This document shows, piece after piece, positions 1 to 6,472 of a stretch of DNA of 33,694 bases. The DNA is from Acinetobacter sp. Its GTDB lineage: Bacteria > Pseudomonadota > Gammaproteobacteria > Pseudomonadales > Moraxellaceae. Position numbers and translations under genes: made by a program. Each line of letters opens with the position of its first letter. Positions within the stretch are counted from its first letter, which is position 1. Where the stretch lies: NCBI GenBank assembly GCA_030152275.1, contig JASLHF010000147.1, positions 1 through 33,694 of the forward strand, written 5' to 3'. The notes beneath the pieces are model-generated. The model made no database searches and had not been told where the DNA came from. It saw nothing but the letters and a program-made list of their open reading frames with translations.

Positions 1-2
1 GT

Positions 3-962
3 TTAAATAACATTTATTCTAAACTTGGTCTACCAATCTTCAAGGGAAAATTAAATATAAGTTACAATCTCAATAAAGATCTTTTTTTATTGCGTGATCA
101 AAGTGAAAAAAATAATCATGAGAAATTAGTTTTTCCATATATGTTATCCATTATTGAACAACAAAGAATTTTAGATAAATTAACTATTAAAAAATTAACA
201 GCAAAAAGCAAATTTTTAATTGAAGGTTTTCCTAATTTTTATATAAAACAGCTAATGCCTTTACTGTATCAAAAATGGTATTCAGCATGCTTCATGAATA
301 AAGAATCCAGCACATCTTCATCCGTCTGGGGATCATATGGATCAAACCATACGGGTATCTGTTTAATCTTTAATTCAGAAATCAAAAATGAGTCTTTAAC
401 TTTAGGGTTATATACCCCTAAGTTCAGTAATGAATCCAATACATATAAGCAAAGACTTACACCACAAAAGTTTTATTGTATCGAATATGGTAAAGAACCT
501 AATTCTTTTAATTTATTTACATCTTTAGGTCGTATTAACAGGCTTGATTTAGATAGAAATTGGCTAATAAATTTTAAAGGTGAAACCAGTTATTTAAGAA
601 GTACAATTTTTCAAAACTATGAGTGTTGGCATGAAAAATATCATGATAATTTTATTAAAAATATAACTAGAAAATCAAAAGATTGGTGTTATGAAAATGA
701 ATACAGGTTGATTTTAGATGAGTTTTGCTATGATTACTCAAACTCTAAAGATAGGACATTAAAGTACGAATTTTCTTCTTTAAATGGACTAATTTTTGGA
801 ATTAATACTCCTGAAAAAGATAAAATTAAAATTATAAAAATTATTGCTCAAAAATGTCGCGAGAATAGTAGAACTGACTTTAATTTCTATCAAGCCTATT
901 TTTGCCATAAAACTCAATCCATACAACATATGCCCCTGCATCTTATTAAATTTAAATTTTAG
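3..962 (+). CDS. DUF2971 domain protein, 5' end cut by window edge
   Basis: The reading frame is open from the first bases of the window without a stop, so the true start lies upstream; the TTG at 90 is only an internal codon. The visible 319 residues carry the hallmarks of DUF2971: a WGSYGSNHTGICLIF motif in the middle and a WCYENEYRLIL motif in the C-terminal third. The biochemical function of the family is not known; members are scattered in accessory regions of many bacteria. The gene is strikingly AT-rich (roughly 30% G+C by eye) with many AAA, TTA and ATT codons, unlike everything to its right, which suggests recent transfer. No downstream gene follows on the same strand; palindromic repeats lie just beyond the stop. 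Family assignment is fairly secure; any link to defence or toxin function would be speculation. Confidence 0.8.
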   Translation, partial: LNNIYSKLGLPIFKGKLNISYNLNKDLFLLRDQSEKNNHEKLVFPYMLSIIEQQRILDKLTIKKLTAKSKFLIEGFPNFYIKQLMPLLYQKWYSACFMNKESSTSSSVWGSYGSNHTGICLIFNSEIKNESLTLGLYTPKFSNESNTYKQRLTPQKFYCIEYGKEPNSFNLFTSLGRINRLDLDRNWLINFKGETSYLRSTIFQNYECWHEKYHDNFIKNITRKSKDWCYENEYRLILDEFCYDYSNSKDRTLKYEFSSLNGLIFGINTPEKDKIKIIKIIAQKCRENSRTDFNFYQAYFCHKTQSIQHMPLHLIKFKF

Positions 963-1050
963 AATCATCAGAACACATGACCTTTGACATAAATGCCATC
1001 CATTCATTAGGGACACACGGACATACCTTCTAACCAACAAAGCGGTTTTA

Positions 1051-1074
1051 TTACTTTTTCCCCGACAAAAGTAA
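1051..1074. repeat. Palindromic repeat, 8-bp arms
   Basis: TTACTTTT (1051-1058) and AAAAGTAA (1067-1074) form perfect arms around an 8-base centre. Sequences of this type recur between genes in many gammaproteobacteria, from memory; copy number here cannot be judged from one window. Confidence 0.5.
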
Positions 1075-1090
1075 GGCAAACATTTTCATT

Positions 1091-1126
1091 ACCCTCATCC
1101 CAACCTTCTCCCAAAGGGAGAAGGAG
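1091..1126. repeat. REP-like intergenic palindrome
   Basis: CCTTCTCCC (1104-1112) and GGGAGAAGG (1116-1124) are perfect 9-base arms around AAA, preceded by ACCCTCATCCCAA. I recognise this as a common dispersed intergenic element in Acinetobacter and relatives. It sits between the AT-rich DUF2971 gene and the normal-composition region. Confidence 0.65.
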
Positions 1127-1165
1127 CTTTCAACAAACTTTATAATCCATGCATCAATCATCCAC

Positions 1166-1194
1166 AAAAAAAGCCCCATCAGTAGAGGCTTTTT
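1166..1194 (-). terminator. Rho-independent terminator of the 37-aa ORF
   Basis: Read on the minus strand, AAAAAGCC (from 1194) and GGCTTTTT (ending near 1168) form a stem around an 11-base loop, followed by a T run. It lies 17 bases past the stop of the small ORF at 1211-1324. Confidence 0.7.
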
Positions 1195-1210
1195 AAAGAG
1201 TCTGCAACGC

Positions 1211-1324
1211 TTAAGCCAGCACATACTCCCAAATCACGTAGCCAATCCCAAAGCCGAGCAATGAGTATGCCGTAATAATAAAATACACAAAGCTTGCTTT
1301 ATTTTTCTTCGTCCAGAAACTCAT
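1211..1324 (-). CDS. Small membrane peptide, 37 aa
   Basis: An ATG at 1322-1324 opens a 37-codon frame ending in TAA at 1211-1213. The peptide begins MSFWTKKNKAS, then has a hydrophobic stretch (about residues 12-36: FVYFIITAYSLLGFGIGYVIW), consistent with one transmembrane helix with the Lys-rich N-terminus in the cytoplasm. Support for a real gene: a TATAAT box on the same strand at 1353-1358 about 29 bases before the start, a plausible GAGATGG ribosome site, and a clean terminator just downstream. I do not recognise the family and give no function. It is not co-transcribed with LysE, whose stop is more than 300 bases upstream of this promoter. Confidence 0.6.
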   Translation of the reverse strand: MSFWTKKNKASFVYFIITAYSLLGFGIGYVIWEYVLA

Positions 1325-1659
1325 AACACCATCTCAAATTAGCTCAAACCACATTATACTAACGGCATTTAGCGCCAAAGTTAAACACTATAAGCATTTA
1401 ATTTTTAAAATTTTTAGAATAAAAAAACATCATTTCCGCCTTCTAAAGTCAATATACAGATTTAAGCTTTTTTTCTAATACAGATGCCTCATCTGTTATT
1501 TCATCACGCAACAAAATCAGCTAAAAATACCTTGGGAGTATTTCAGCAATAAAGGAAAAACTACAGGAGAAAATGTAAACTTTATTTAGGGTACTGGGCA
1601 TTCAGACATGGTACAGGCTTGCGCCGCCCGCCAAGAAAGAACCTAAAAATCAGCATAAA
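1325..1659. other. Intergenic region between LysE gene and small ORF
   Basis: AT-rich non-coding stretch of 335 bases. The only element I can support is the minus-strand -10 box TATAAT (1353-1358) of the small membrane peptide. I see no clear terminator directly after the LysE stop at 1660. Confidence 0.5.
1353..1358 (-). promoter_or_regulatory. -10 box for the 37-aa ORF
   Basis: ATTATA on the plus strand reads TATAAT on the minus strand, 29 bases before the ATG. No good -35 match is seen; TTTGGC lies 15 bases further upstream. Confidence 0.45.
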
Positions 1660-2283
1660 TTACTTCATACCAAAAATCAGCTTTAATCCGAGTGCAGTCA
1701 TCACTGCTCCGGCAGCGCGGTCAAAAACCGCTTTAAACTTTAGATACACACGGCGCGGTTTTTCCGCCGACAAAGCCACAGCGACCAATGAACACCAGCC
1801 TGCATCAATAAAGAAACACAGTACAGGCAAAACCACATAAAAATAGCTTGGAATTTCTTTCGGCAAAAGTGCCGTAAAAATACTGGCGAGCACAATCGCA
1901 ATTTTCGGATTCGATAACTGGGTAATTAAACCCGTGGTATAGGCGCGGCGCAGCGACATTTGCGAACTGCTGTCATCCCCTGCATCAATCGGTTCTTTGG
2001 CATGTTTAATAATTTTAAATGCCATCCACAGCAAATATAAACCGCCGCAGATTTTTAACGCCAAATAAGCTGAAGGCACCGCCAGCAAAAAAGCCTGTAG
2101 GCCCAATACTGCAAGCAAGCCAAAAACCGCTGCTCCAGTGCCTGTACCCAAGGCCGTAAACAAACCATGTTTACGTGAAATCGCAATGGAATTTTTAGCC
2201 ACATAAATAGACGTCGGCCCCGGACTCATTGCACCCAGCATCAGCGCGGCAGCAATTGAGCCCAATATCCAAAATGATTCCAA
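1660..2283 (-). CDS. LysE/RhtB family amino-acid exporter
   Basis: Integral inner-membrane exporter of the LysE/RhtB superfamily, whose members pump out amino acids such as lysine, homoserine, threonine or leucine; the substrate here is not predictable. I place the start at the TTG at 2281-2283, because a GAGG ribosome site lies six bases before it and the resulting 207 residues match the usual family length; the longer frame to 2340 would add 19 basic residues not typical of the family. Seen in the protein: MESFWILGSIAAALMLGAM as first TM segment, the conserved SPGP motif at residues 20-23, a second conserved NPK motif near 131, and about six hydrophobic segments. It is a monocistronic gene, divergent from the oleate hydratase gene to its right. 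Confidence 0.85.
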   Translation of the reverse strand: MESFWILGSIAAALMLGAMSPGPTSIYVAKNSIAISRKHGLFTALGTGTGAAVFGLLAVLGLQAFLLAVPSAYLALKICGGLYLLWMAFKIIKHAKEPIDAGDDSSSQMSLRRAYTTGLITQLSNPKIAIVLASIFTALLPKEIPSYFYVVLPVLCFFIDAGWCSLVAVALSAEKPRRVYLKFKAVFDRAAGAVMTALGLKLIFGMK

Positions 2284-2340
2284 GCGATACCTCAGTGCAA
2301 AATACAAAAATTTAAGTCGGCATATTCTACGCTGAAACAA

Positions 2341-2698
2341 TTTTAGAAAAATACACTATTCACAGGATTTTTGATGCGTTGAGCATTTTTAGCTCAAGCT
2401 AATCATTGTTATTTTCTATAGTATAAAATACACTTGTAAAATTATTATTCATCCACTTCCTCAAATCTATAACAGACTACAAATCTAGAGCAATAACTCA
2501 ATTATTATTTTAATTTCAATGTTTTAATTATATATTAAAAATTACTACTGCATATAAAATATCCAAAAAAACCATAATTCTTAAATTTTCCATCATAAAA
2601 AATTGTCGATTTAACATCCACTTTTAATATTTTTTTCATATATAAATACACATACTAATTGTATGGATTAATTTATTTCCATTTTTTGAGGGCGAACA
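2341..2698. other. Divergent promoter region, LysE / oleate hydratase
   Basis: This 358-base AT-rich stretch holds both promoters. Two small inverted repeats can be seen: TTGAGC/GCTCAA at 2379-2397 on the LysE side and CATAC/GTATG at 2651-2665, which ends 33 bases before the hydratase ATG. A weak hydratase promoter could be TTGTCG (2603-2608) with TAATAT (2625-2630), 16 bases apart. No gene is supported here. Confidence 0.4.
2651..2665. promoter_or_regulatory. Small dyad upstream of oleate hydratase
   Basis: CATAC-TAATT-GTATG, 5-base arms, positioned between the presumed promoter and the start codon where a repressor could act. Arms this short can occur by chance in AT-rich DNA. Confidence 0.25.
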
Positions 2699-4318
2699 AT
2701 GCAAAATAAAAAACGTATTCCTTTGGATGCTTCATCTTCCCATCTTTGGATTGTAGGCGGCGGAATTGCCGGCATGGCCGCAGCAGCGTTTGCGATCCGT
2801 GATGCCAAAGTTCCAGCGAAAAATATTCACATTTTAGAAGAACTTGATGTATCCGGCGGTTCAATGGACGGCGGCTTAACACCGCAAACAGCGCATAAGT
2901 GGGTCACTCGCGGCGGACGCATGCTGACGGATGAAACCTATTTGTGTTTATGGGATCTATTTTCCAGCATTCCATCTTTAGAAAACCCGGATATTTCTGT
3001 GCGTGAAGAATGCCGTCAGTTTAACGAGCAGGTCAAAACGCATGCACAGGCCAGATTGATTGATGCCAGCCATACGATTGTGAATGCAGAAAAACTGGGG
3101 CTCAATACCCTGCACCGCGCGCAAATGCTGCGCTTATTGGCGTCCAAAGAAGATAAAATCGGCAGCCGCCGTATTGATGAATTTTTTGATGATGCCTTTT
3201 TTAACACCAATTTTTGGCGCATGTGGCGCACCACTTTCGCGTTTCAAAAATGGCACAGCGCTGCTGAACTGCGCCGCTATTTTCTGCGGTTTATTCAAGA
3301 ATTGCCGCGCATTCATACGCTAGGCGGAGTTAAACGCACCAAATACAATCAGTATGATTCGATGATTTATCCGCTGCAGCGCTGGCTGACCGAACAAGGA
3401 GTCGATGTACGCCTGAACAGCTATGTGACGGATGCAGATTTTGTCAGTGATGACGACAGTGGACAGCGCCGCGCCGTACGCTTACATGTCAAAGTGCCTG
3501 AGGGTACGGAACAGATTGAACTCAGCGCGCAGGATTTGGCTATTTTCACTTTAGGCTCAATTACTGCAGACTCCCGCTACGGCGGTGACCATGATGTTCC
3601 GGCGCTTATCCGTGACCGTGAAGACCACGGCTGGAGCTTATGGGACACTTTATCGAAAAAATATCCAGACTTTGGCCGCCCAATGTCATTTTACGGCAAT
3701 GTCGATGAGCATAAGTGGGAGTCTTTCACGCTGACCATGCAAGATGACACACTGCTGAAACGTATTGTGGAATATAGCGGCAATGAGCCGGGCACAGGCG
3801 CATTAATGACATGGTTCGAATCTGGCTGGCATTTGTCGATTGTCGTTCCGGCACAGCCTCATTTTGCGAACCTGCCTGAGGGCACATTTACGCTTTGGGG
3901 CTATGGTTTTGAGATTGACCATATCGGTGATTACATTCAAAAACCAATGTCTGCTGCAACCGGTCAGGAAATTTTAACTGAACTGGTGAAACAGCTGGGC
4001 TTTGACGATATTTTAGCGCATGTGCTGCGCACCACCTCGGTCACCACAGCCATGATGCCTTATGCCTCTGCCTTATTTGCCTGCCGTAAACCGGGCGACC
4101 GGCCGCAAGTCATTCCGCAAGGGTCGCAAAACTTTGCGTTCTTGGGCCAGTTTGTTGAAATTGAAGATGATGTGGTCTTTACCGTGGAATATTCAGTACG
4201 CGGCGCCATGATCGCCATTTATGAGTTCTTTGCTGTAGCGCGTGAAATTCCAGAGATTTATAACGGCCTGCTCGATCCTAAAGTCGGACTGAAAGCCCTA
4301 GAAACAGTTTTTCACTAA
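2699..4318 (+). CDS. ohyA: Oleate hydratase (FAD-dependent, MCRA family)
   Basis: Adds water across the cis-9 double bond of unsaturated fatty acids, giving 10-hydroxy acids, with FAD as structural cofactor; cytoplasmic or membrane-associated. Seen: Rossmann motif GGGIAGMAAAAF at residues 20-31, the SGGSMDGG loop at 52-59, RGGRM at 71-75, CLWDLFSSIPSLE following, and the family signature TKYNQYDSMI at 214-223, which includes the conserved Tyr. Length is 539, at the short end of the family. Oddity: the residue after RGGR, a catalytic Glu in most studied enzymes (E82 in Staphylococcus, E122 in Elizabethkingia), is Met here, as I recall for the monomeric Rhodococcus erythropolis enzyme. Start ATG has a GAGGG site seven bases upstream. 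Monocistronic, with a strong terminator at 4355. The role may be detoxifying host or environmental oleate. Confidence 0.93.
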   Translation: MQNKKRIPLDASSSHLWIVGGGIAGMAAAAFAIRDAKVPAKNIHILEELDVSGGSMDGGLTPQTAHKWVTRGGRMLTDETYLCLWDLFSSIPSLENPDISVREECRQFNEQVKTHAQARLIDASHTIVNAEKLGLNTLHRAQMLRLLASKEDKIGSRRIDEFFDDAFFNTNFWRMWRTTFAFQKWHSAAELRRYFLRFIQELPRIHTLGGVKRTKYNQYDSMIYPLQRWLTEQGVDVRLNSYVTDADFVSDDDSGQRRAVRLHVKVPEGTEQIELSAQDLAIFTLGSITADSRYGGDHDVPALIRDREDHGWSLWDTLSKKYPDFGRPMSFYGNVDEHKWESFTLTMQDDTLLKRIVEYSGNEPGTGALMTWFESGWHLSIVVPAQPHFANLPEGTFTLWGYGFEIDHIGDYIQKPMSAATGQEILTELVKQLGFDDILAHVLRTTSVTTAMMPYASALFACRKPGDRPQVIPQGSQNFAFLGQFVEIEDDVVFTVEYSVRGAMIAIYEFFAVAREIPEIYNGLLDPKVGLKALETVFH

Positions 4319-4354
4319 ACTGAAATAAACTCTACTGAACTGCATCAAACCTAT

Positions 4355-4394
4355 ACGGGCAGGCGTTTTCAGCATAAAGTGCCTGCCCGTTTCT
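4355..4394 (+). terminator. Terminator of oleate hydratase gene
   Basis: ACGGGCAGGC (4355-4364) pairs with GCCTGCCCGT (4381-4390) around a 16-base loop, followed by TTCTTT. A GC-rich 10-bp stem makes this convincing. Confidence 0.8.
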
Positions 4395-4424
4395 TTACCT
4401 GTTTCTTTACCCGTTTCACGCAGG

Positions 4425-4450
4425 TACTTCAAAGATCTTAGTTTGAAGTA
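4425..4450. repeat. Perfect inverted repeat, 9-bp arms
   Basis: TACTTCAAA (4425-4433) and TTTGAAGTA (4442-4450) are perfect arms around eight bases. It has no T tract, so it is not an obvious terminator; it may be an operator or a decayed repeat. Confidence 0.5.
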
Positions 4451-4661
4451 TTCTTCTCAGCCATTCAGAGCATCTGTGTCCTGCGTACCTGATCAGTTGG
4501 GCATTTTCTAAATATACTTCTTATCAATATTCTTCGGTCTGCATAGCCTCAATATTTCAGCAGCAAAGCCAATCTTCAACCCGCAACGCTAAGCCTATGC
4601 AATTAACAAGCAAAATATTCCAAACATAAAAACTCGAGCTATCTCCATAGGAATTACCTAG

Positions 4662-4775
4662 ATGAATCACCCAGCAATAATTGCGGTTCAAGTAAAAAAT
4701 CGAATTCGGTACTTTAATTTAATTGATCGGCCAGCTATTCCATTGCATGATAAAGCCATTGCATTTAAAGATTGA
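4662..4775 (+). CDS. Possible 37-aa ORF upstream of DIP1984 gene
   Basis: ATG at 4662 to TGA at 4773-4775 encodes 37 residues starting MNHPAIIAVQVKNRIRYFN and ending in AIAFKD. An AGGA motif lies nine bases before the ATG, and the stop is five bases before the ATG of the next gene, which itself has a poor ribosome site; this geometry fits translational coupling. The peptide is soluble, mildly basic, with no membrane segment or signal. I do not recognise it; it could be a true leader peptide or the remnant of a longer gene. Confidence is moderate to low because of its short length. Confidence 0.4.
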   Translation: MNHPAIIAVQVKNRIRYFNLIDRPAIPLHDKAIAFKD

Positions 4776-4780
4776 AAATA

Positions 4781-5236
4781 ATGAAACTCGCAGAAGCACT
4801 TCTGTTGCGTAGTGATTTACAAACTAAACTTGCATCACTGCAGCAGCGCATCAATAACAATGTACTCATTCAAGAAGGTGATGCACCCAGTGAAGATCCT
4901 AATGCATTAATTCAAGAAGCCTTTGTGGTGAATACCGAGCTGCATGGCCTCATTGAGAAAATTCATGCCACCAATGCACAGGCAAAAACCAGTTCAGGCC
5001 GCTCCATGCTTTCGGTACTGAATGAACGAGATTTATTGACCCAGCAGCATCGTATACTGCAGCAAGCCATCGACAGCTCACGTCGTGAAAATGGCCGCTA
5101 TAGCTCAAGTGAAATCCGTTGGTTAAAAACCATTTCCGTGGCTGACCTGCAAAAACAGGCGGATGGCATTAGCCAACAATTACGTCAAAATAATTTAGAG
5201 ATCCAAGCCTCAAATTGGCAGATTGATCTGATTTAA
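4781..5236 (+). CDS. DIP1984 family protein (septicolysin-like)
   Basis: I choose the ATG at 4781 over the TTG at 4772, since family members typically begin MKLAEALxxRxDLQ as here (MKLAEALLLRSDLQTKLASL). The 151-residue product is charged, largely helical and probably coiled-coil, with no signal peptide or membrane segment, so it is presumably cytoplasmic. The family is named DIP1984, and some members are labelled septicolysin, a name that is not backed by clear function. The first helix (about 1-30) and the C-terminal SVADLQKQADGISQQLRQNNLEIQ region (about 120-145) are the most family-like parts. It may be coupled to the small ORF just upstream. The structured intergenic element at 5296-5396 follows. 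Function unknown. Confidence 0.8.
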   Translation: MKLAEALLLRSDLQTKLASLQQRINNNVLIQEGDAPSEDPNALIQEAFVVNTELHGLIEKIHATNAQAKTSSGRSMLSVLNERDLLTQQHRILQQAIDSSRRENGRYSSSEIRWLKTISVADLQKQADGISQQLRQNNLEIQASNWQIDLI

Positions 5237-5295
5237 ACATTTGAACTTCGGTTCATTCCAGTTCGGGCATACTGGGCGAGTGCAAGGCCTTTTCC

Positions 5296-5325
5296 GCGTT
5301 TGTAAGGCTTTAATTCAACAAACGC
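5296..5325. repeat. Stem-loop, 8-bp perfect arms
   Basis: GCGTTTGT (5296-5303) pairs with ACAAACGC (5318-5325) around a 14-base loop, 60 bases after the DIP1984 stop. No T tract follows. It stands directly beside a second, larger inverted repeat. Confidence 0.5.
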
Positions 5326-5329
5326 TTGC

Positions 5330-5396
5330 AAGAAGTAAGGCGTCTGCTTCACATTTTTTACAATTCTGACGCAGCACAATGCATCTCTTACTTCTT
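5330..5396. repeat. Compound inverted repeat, candidate dispersed element
   Basis: AAGAAGTAAG (5330-5339) and CTTACTTCTT (5387-5396) are perfect 10-base arms; a nested pair GCGTC (5340-5344) and GACGC (5368-5372) extends the left arm to 15 contiguous bases, while the right arm has a 14-base insertion. This looks like a folded RNA or a short non-autonomous repeat; no direct target duplications were seen at its ends. Confidence 0.5.
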
Positions 5397-5488
5397 ACAT
5401 TTCACTTGGCACAACCATGCACTGACAGTATGTCCACCTTATTTAGCGTCCTATATTCTGACTGAGGATTTTATACATGCAGCGCATA

Positions 5489-5680
5489 TTAACGCTGCTT
5501 AGCTGAAACTTCAGCAGTGTTCAGCAGCTGATAATCCTGATCCGATACAGGTACTCCGCCAATAATCATGGTCCGTGTTTGGGTACGGGGCTTATTCATA
5601 TCACGCGCGTCACATCCTGTGGCGCTCAGCAGAGCTGCGCTCATGAGCGCTGCACACATGGCCGCAGATAAATACTTCAT
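5489..5680 (-). CDS. Small putative lipoprotein, 63 aa
   Basis: The product starts MKYLSAAMCAALMSAALLSATGCDARD: a Lys near the N-terminus, a hydrophobic core and a Cys at residue 23 preceded by SATG, which is an acceptable though not ideal lipobox. The mature part is about 40 polar residues, with IIGGVPVSDQDYQLLN as the only feature, so it would be a tiny outer-membrane or periplasm-facing lipoprotein. The start is well supported by GGAGG six bases before the ATG. It lies divergent from tetR and shares the 228-base intergenic region with it, so it could be affected by the same operator, although the operator is much closer to tetR. Function unknown. Confidence 0.7.
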   Translation of the reverse strand: MKYLSAAMCAALMSAALLSATGCDARDMNKPRTQTRTMIIGGVPVSDQDYQLLNTAEVSAKQR

Positions 5681-5854
5681 GCTGTGCCTCCATATTTTAT
5701 TGTTATATTTATCAGCATAGCATTACTGTTTAAAAAAACAGCATTTATTTCATCTCAAAATGTTCATGTACTGTTCATTTAAATTATAAAATTCAAATTA
5801 TTAATACTCTATGGCATCTGGTGTTTACAAAATATCACACAGCAAAATATTTAC

Positions 5855-5874
5855 AACGGACAATTTTGTCCGTT
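5855..5874. promoter_or_regulatory. Probable TetR operator of efflux operon
   Basis: AACGGACAA-TT-TTGTCCGTT: perfect 9-base arms with a 2-base centre, ending 34 bases before the tetR start codon. Perfect near-contiguous palindromes like this, just before a self-regulated tetR, are the usual operator form. Confidence 0.75.
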
Positions 5875-5908
5875 AAATAAACGAATCCGATGTCTTTAGC
5901 CAATCCTT

Positions 5909-6472
5909 ATGTCCATCCGCCAAGAACGCGCTGCGCAAAACCGTGAAGAATTGCTGGAAGCTGCGATTCTGATTTTCCGCAAGCATGGCATTAATGCCCC
6001 GCTGCAATTGATTATTGATGAAGCGCAAGTGGGACGGGCAACCTTTTACCGTAATTTTTCAGACCGGCGCGAGCTAGTGCTGGCGTTGATGGAACAGGCG
6101 CTGGACCGTTTAGAAAATCGTGCGCGCAGTCAGTCGCAGCATGCAGATGGCTTTATCCGGCTTATTCAAAATCATGTGCAGAATATCCCCTATTTAACAG
6201 CTTTAATGGAATATTGGCGGGTCATTGACCGCAATGATCCGGCTATGGTTGCCATTTACCAGCGCCGCAACGCGATTTTACAGCCGCTGATTGATACCGC
6301 AATTGCACATGGCATCTGCCGAAGCGATTTCAGCGCAAGTGATTATTCCATGGTGACATCCATCCTGCGCGCATCCTTGCAGGGCCATACCGATGCAGAT
6401 CAAAAAGAATTGGCAACCCGCGCGGTTGATTTGCTGCTGAATGGCATTCGCCAGCGTCCGGAACAGCAATGA
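5909..6472 (+). CDS. TetR/AcrR family repressor of efflux operon
   Basis: DNA-binding regulator of 187 residues, the family's usual length. The N-terminal helix-turn-helix is clear: REELLEAAILIFRKHG (about 12-27), then LIIDEAQVGRATFYRNFSDRRELVLALM (about 34-61), with the GRATFYRNF recognition region. The C-terminal domain is variable and would bind an unknown ligand. The TGA overlaps the ATG of the MFS gene by four bases, so both are co-translated. The palindrome at 5855-5874 is the likely operator, implying autorepression together with the pump genes. No good ribosome site precedes the ATG at 5909; an ATG at 5890 is out of frame, so I keep 5909. The inducer is unknown. Confidence 0.88.
   Translation: MSIRQERAAQNREELLEAAILIFRKHGINAPLQLIIDEAQVGRATFYRNFSDRRELVLALMEQALDRLENRARSQSQHADGFIRLIQNHVQNIPYLTALMEYWRVIDRNDPAMVAIYQRRNAILQPLIDTAIAHGICRSDFSASDYSMVTSILRASLQGHTDADQKELATRAVDLLLNGIRQRPEQQ

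Larger units (their letters stand above)
4319..4661. other. Intergenic region with terminator and palindrome
   Basis: Non-coding stretch of about 340 bases after the hydratase. It contains the strong terminator at 4355-4394 and a perfect inverted repeat at 4425-4450. CAGGTAC (4421-4427) also recurs inverted as GTACCTG (4485-4491). Nothing else is supported. Confidence 0.5.

Noticed and set aside
789..1079. 96-codon minus-strand frame across the DUF2971 3' end and the repeats
   Set aside because: Antisense to a supported gene and made partly of palindromic repeat sequence.
1619..1840. 73-codon plus-strand frame
   Set aside because: Antisense shadow of the LysE gene.
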